8,508 nucleotides of DNA from Phycisphaerales bacterium (GTDB lineage Bacteria; Planctomycetota; Phycisphaerae; Tepidisphaerales; Tepidisphaeraceae): contig JAQGHJ010000043.1 in NCBI GenBank assembly GCA_028288905.1, positions 1 through 8,508 on the forward strand, in the 5' to 3' direction. The first letter of the stretch is position 1, and each line of letters opens with the position of its first letter. The translations under genes and the position numbers were made by a program. This document shows positions 5,887 to 8,508 of this stretch, piece by piece. The notes beneath the pieces were generated by a model, which was not told the DNA's origin, searched no databases, and worked only from the letters and a program-made list of their open reading frames with translations.

Positions 5887-7296
5887 CTACTTCGACTTCT
5901 CCATGTCCTTCGACGCCTCTTGGCTGATGAGCGTCCGCCGGTCCTTGTCCGCCCGGATCTGCTTCTGCATCTCGGAGACGAAGACGGGGCCGCCGCCCTT
6001 CATGTACTTGCCGTCCAGAATCTTCTGCCCCTTCGGGTTGAGCACCACCACCGTCGGGTACCCGCGGACCCCGAACATGTCGGCCAGCATCTCGTTCTGT
6101 TCCTTCATGTCCTTCGTTTGCTTGGCCACGTTCGCCGGCTCGGCCGGGAAGTCGACCCGCAGCAGCACGAGGTTCGCCCTGGCATAGTTCTTGAAGTCGG
6201 CGTGCTGGTAGATGTCGGCTTCCATTCGCTTCGAGAACTCACTGCCGTCCGTGCTGACGAACGACACGAGCAAATCCTTCTGCAGCTGGGCGCTGACCGC
6301 CCGGGCCACCTTCCAATTGTCCAGCCACTGTCCGCCGTTGTAGTCGATGCTCGGCAGCAGCGGCTCCAGCCGCTTGACGAGCGGGGCGCAGTCGACCGGG
6401 TCGATTGCCCCGATCATCGCCTTCACCTGCCCGAGCCCGCCCGGGTCCCAGATCACGAGTTGGAGCGCCGCCGGCCCGAACTTCCACCTCCCGGCGAAGT
6501 CGCGGATCGTCTGGGCCTTGGGCGTCTTGTCCGCCTCCTCGGGCCACGCGACCTGCACGAGCCCCATGTTCCGGTTCATCCAACGGACGAACAGCTGGTT
6601 CCCGAGCAGCGCGTCCTTGAGGGTGGCGGCCTGCTTGTTCGTCGCGGCCTGGTTGACGACGAGGCAGACCGGGACGGCCGTCTTCTTCGCCTGCGCGACC
6701 GCAGTCGACAGGTCCGGCTGCTCCTGAAGCTTCTCCTTCGCCGGCCGGCTGGCGACGACTGCTTGCCCGTACTCCAGCCACCGCTTCGGCTGCCCCTCCG
6801 CCTCGTCGTCCCGCAGGGCGGCCGTCCCGTACCCGCACCGGGCCAGCAGCTCGCCCCACGGGTCGAGGAAGATGAACGTCGGCACCTTCGCGACGTTGAA
6901 CCGGGTCTTGAGATCGGCGTTCTGGTTCCGCACGTCCGGCGGTTGCCGCTTCGTGTCGAGGATGAAGTCGACCTTGACCAGCACGAACGTCGCGTTCGCC
7001 CAGTCGGCCCAGAGCGGGGTGTTCAGCACCTCCGCGTCCAGCTTCTTCGTGAAGTCGTCTCGGTCGGACGAGCAGAAGTAAAGGAGCATCGGCTTCTCCT
7101 CCTTCTGGGCCCGCTTCTGGGCGATCAGAAACCGGTCCGTCCACGCGGGCGGCTTAGCCGCGACCTTGCCGTCGGCCGCCCCGCCCGGCTTCCTCGCCGC
7201 TGCCGGGGCAGCCGCCGACGCCGGGCTCGGGGCGAACGCCACAGCCAGAACTGCCGCCGCCAACGCCAGTGCGGTGAGTCGCATCGTCCTCTGCAT
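5887..7296 (-). CDS. Exported protein with three thioredoxin-fold domains, all lacking CxxC
   Basis: A 469-residue protein from ATG 7296, which has GGAGGG ten bases upstream. ATG 7284 (AGAGG three bases upstream) is a possible alternative that only trims four residues. A Sec signal peptide spans about 5-28 (LTALALAAAVLAVAFAP, cleavage near ASA). Domain 1 (about 68-165) has KPMLLYFCSSD, where the CxxC is reduced to CSSD with a single cysteine, and keeps a thioredoxin-like VPTFIFLDPWGE (138-149). Domain 2 (about 205-310) has VPVCLVVNQAATN and LQLVIWDPGG. Domain 3 (about 338-450) has KDLLVSFVSTDGSEF, with no cysteine, and keeps GVRGYPTVVVLNPKGQ including the cis-proline P414. The whole resembles tandem thioredoxin_7/DUF255-like folds. 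Without a CxxC pair it is unlikely to be a disulfide oxidoreductase; a binding, chaperone or scaffold role is inferred. It lies 339 bases upstream of DUF1800 and its export fits that neighbourhood. Confidence 0.85.
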   Translation of the reverse strand: MQRTMRLTALALAAAVLAVAFAPSPASAAAPAAARKPGGAADGKVAAKPPAWTDRFLIAQKRAQKEEKPMLLYFCSSDRDDFTKKLDAEVLNTPLWADWANATFVLVKVDFILDTKRQPPDVRNQNADLKTRFNVAKVPTFIFLDPWGELLARCGYGTAALRDDEAEGQPKRWLEYGQAVVASRPAKEKLQEQPDLSTAVAQAKKTAVPVCLVVNQAATNKQAATLKDALLGNQLFVRWMNRNMGLVQVAWPEEADKTPKAQTIRDFAGRWKFGPAALQLVIWDPGGLGQVKAMIGAIDPVDCAPLVKRLEPLLPSIDYNGGQWLDNWKVARAVSAQLQKDLLVSFVSTDGSEFSKRMEADIYQHADFKNYARANLVLLRVDFPAEPANVAKQTKDMKEQNEMLADMFGVRGYPTVVVLNPKGQKILDGKYMKGGGPVFVSEMQKQIRADKDRRTLISQEASKDMEKSK

Positions 7297-7395
7297 GGGT
7301 TCCCGACCCTCCGGACTGACAGGTGCAATGAACGGCGGGTGCAACGCCCGACAGGCGCCAAGACCTACGCGTTCCGCTCGTCCGACGGACGCAGC

Positions 7396-7420
7396 GGCAG
7401 CCGGCTTCTCGCCGGCTGCC
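7396..7420. repeat. Perfect 10-bp hairpin (GGCAGCCGGC)
   Basis: GGCAGCCGGC (7396-7405) and its exact complement GCCGGCTGCC (7411-7420) flank the loop TTCTC. It lies 100 bases upstream of the thioredoxin-like start, in the leader or promoter region on the minus strand. It could be a leader structure, or a terminator for transcription arriving from DUF1080; there is no T-tract. Confidence 0.5.
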
Positions 7421-7515
7421 TGCCTCCCGCCGATCGGGGTCCGCGCCGACCGCCTCCTCAGATCATACGTCCGCCGGCAAGCCGGGTTGACCCCTCAGCA
7501 CAAACGCCGCCGCCT

Positions 7516-7611
7516 CTGTCATCCAGAGCGCAGCGAAGGATCTCGGGCCGGCAAGGCGGCCAACTGGCGGCGCATTCCGCCCGAGATCCTTCAGTGCGCT
7601 CTGGGTGACAG
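7516..7611. repeat. CHPERSEGSR-type inverted-repeat element
   Basis: Two 33-base arms (7516-7548 and 7579-7611) are inverted copies matching at 30 of 33 positions around a 30-base spacer. Read outward to inward, the arms translate as CHPERSEGSR (plus) and CHPERTEGSR (minus). This signature is familiar from spurious short proteins in many unrelated bacteria and marks a dispersed palindromic repeat. There is no open frame for a transposase and no clear target-site duplication. The element could be a non-autonomous MITE-like repeat or a REP-like structure. Confidence 0.8.
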
Positions 7612-7691
7612 AAGTGGCATCGCGCGGCGAAGTGGTGCCGGCGCGCCCCAGCGGCGCCTCGCCCGCAGCGACGCTCGGCCCGTTCCCAACG

Positions 7692-7762
7692 TCCGCGAAG
7701 GGCACGAACCGTCACGAAGGGTGAGTCGGAAGCCCTTCGTGACGGTTCGTGCCCTTCGCGGA
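7692..7762. terminator. Perfect 30-bp hairpin downstream of the DUF1080 gene
   Basis: Bases 7692-7721 are the exact reverse complement of 7733-7762, with an 11-base loop (7722-7732). It begins 32 bases past the DUF1080 stop on the minus strand, a normal terminator position. The stem is unusually long and lacks a T-tract, so it may be a mobile or REP-like palindrome that now serves as the 3' end. The arms themselves contain two copies of ACGAA and CGAAGGG. Confidence 0.55.
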
Positions 7763-7776
7763 TATTCGTGTTCCTT

Positions 7777-7785
7777 CCCCCCCCC
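7777..7785. repeat. Homopolymer run of nine C
   Basis: Nine consecutive C on the plus strand (G on the minus strand), nine bases beyond the DUF1080 stop. It is intergenic and would be prone to slippage or to sequencing error. It has no coding effect. Confidence 0.8.
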
Positions 7786-7794
7786 GCGGCCCGG

Positions 7795-8508
7795 TCACTT
7801 CGCCGGCGTCGCCTCGGCCGGCTTTGCCGCGTCAGGCTTCGCCTCGTCGGCCTGCCAGTCGATCTTGTTCCCCCGCTCGCCGAGGTCCGGCAGCGGGCGG
7901 TACCAGATGTTCCGGTACTTGACCGGGTCGCCGTGGTTCTGGAGCTGCAGCGGCAGCTTGTCCGGGTGGGCCTTGTACGGCGGGTTCTGGTAGTGCCCGC
8001 TCGGCCCGGTCAGCCGGTAGTGGTCCTGGGTCAGCACGCCGTTGTGCAGCACGGTGACGGTCGCCTCGCGGGTGACCTTCCCGTCCTTGTCGAACCGCGG
8101 CCCGCGCCAAACGATGTCGTACGTCTGCCACTGGCCCGGGGGCAGGCAAGCGTTCACCAGGGGCGGGTTCTGTCCGTACACGGCCGTCGCCCCGCCGTCG
8201 GCGTACGTCTCGTTCTGGTACGTGTCCAGGATCTGGATCTCGTACTTGCCGCCCATGAGGTAGAACCCGGAGTTCCCCCGGCCCTGGCTGCTACCCTTTG
8301 GCGGGGTTGGGGCAGCCCACTCGACGTGAAACTGGGCGTCCCCGATTGGTTCCTTCGTCTCGATCCCGGCCTTGCCGTCGACGACGAAGTACCCGTCCTG
8401 CACCTTCCAGCCGGCCTCCTTCCCGCCGCCGGCCGTCCACTGGCTCAGGTCCTTCCCGTCGAACAACACGACCGCGTCGCTCGGCGGGGTGCCGGGCTTC
8501 TCCTGCGT
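7795..8508 (-). CDS. DUF1080 (3-keto-disaccharide-hydrolase-type) protein; 5' end outside window
   Basis: The frame is open from the right edge and stops with TGA at 7797-7795, giving 237 visible residues. A GTG at 8469 could be read as a start, but upstream residues (PGTPPSDAVVLFDG, about 5-18) are the usual beginning of the domain, so the start and any signal peptide are outside. The domain shows LFDGKDLSQW (15-24), FHVEWAAP (60-67), GNSGFYLMGGKYEIQILD (78-95), PPGQWQTYDIVWRGPRF (123-139) and LPLQLQNHGDPVKYRNIWYR (185-204). All are standard for PF06439, a concanavalin-like sandwich fold that includes a characterised 3-keto-disaccharide hydrolase. The last 20 or so residues are an Ala/Pro/Lys-rich tail without clear structure. 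Members are abundant in planctomycetes and are usually exported glycan-degrading or glycan-binding proteins. A 498-base, hairpin-filled gap separates it from the next gene, so it is probably not in the same operon. Confidence 0.92.
   Translation of the reverse strand, partial: TQEKPGTPPSDAVVLFDGKDLSQWTAGGGKEAGWKVQDGYFVVDGKAGIETKEPIGDAQFHVEWAAPTPPKGSSQGRGNSGFYLMGGKYEIQILDTYQNETYADGGATAVYGQNPPLVNACLPPGQWQTYDIVWRGPRFDKDGKVTREATVTVLHNGVLTQDHYRLTGPSGHYQNPPYKAHPDKLPLQLQNHGDPVKYRNIWYRPLPDLGERGNKIDWQADEAKPDAAKPAEATPAK

Larger units (their letters stand above)
7297..7794. other. Intergenic region rich in palindromes
   Basis: This 498-base gap lies between the DUF1080 stop and the thioredoxin-like start. 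It holds three separate hairpins (7396-7420, 7516-7611, 7692-7762), a run of nine C (7777-7785) and a seven-base direct repeat GGTGCAA (7322-7328 and 7338-7344) just upstream of the thioredoxin-like gene. Short open frames here translate repeats and are not credible genes. I found no convincing promoter, although the thioredoxin-like gene probably has its own. Confidence 0.65.

Noticed and set aside
5836..7608. 590-codon open frame on the plus strand opposite the thioredoxin-like gene
   Set aside because: Antisense shadow. It also runs through the intergenic palindromes and has no recognisable domain.
7516..7611. CRISPR-like repeat
   Set aside because: There are only two arms in inverted orientation with a single spacer-sized gap, so this is a palindrome and not a direct-repeat array.
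7458..7715. 85-codon small protein containing HPERTEGSR
   Set aside because: It translates the CHPERSEGSR repeat arm, a known source of false small proteins.

Overview
The window is about 8.5 kb of very GC-rich DNA that looks like a planctomycete chromosome, most likely Gemmata or a relative. This is inferred from the gene families present: a bacterial O-GlcNAc-transferase-like glycosyltransferase, a DUF1800/DUF1501 pair of exported proteins, a DUF1080 (3-keto-disaccharide-hydrolase-type) protein and a multi-domain thioredoxin-fold protein. The palindromic intergenic repeats fit as well. No rRNA, tRNA, CRISPR array, phage gene or transposase gene was seen.

Layout. Two plus-strand genes fill the left quarter. 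The first is the C-terminal part of an OGT/SPINDLY-type glycosyltransferase (to 899), cut by the left edge. The second is an integral-membrane acyltransferase 3 (963-2198). They share a reading frame, are 63 bases apart and may be co-transcribed, which would suit glycan or surface-polymer decoration. The acyltransferase converges on the minus-strand block with a single base between the two stop codons. A perfect 20-bp hairpin sits inside its coding tail.

The rest is read on the minus strand, right to left: DUF1080 (5' end outside the right edge), a thioredoxin-fold protein with three recognisable domains and no CxxC motif, DUF1800, then DUF1501. All three proteins with a visible N-terminus carry an export signal: Sec-type for the thioredoxin-like protein and twin-arginine-like for DUF1800 and DUF1501. 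The set therefore probably works outside the cytoplasm. DUF1800 and DUF1501 are 144 bases apart and look like an operon. The 339- and 498-base gaps upstream contain hairpins and palindromic repeats, so the other two minus-strand genes may be separate transcripts.

The most notable items are the redox-dead triple thioredoxin-like protein, the hairpin embedded in the acyltransferase reading frame, and the cluster of three palindromes in the 7297-7794 gap. One of these reads CHPERSEGSR and belongs to a widespread dispersed repeat type. I see no clear evidence for a wholly new system.
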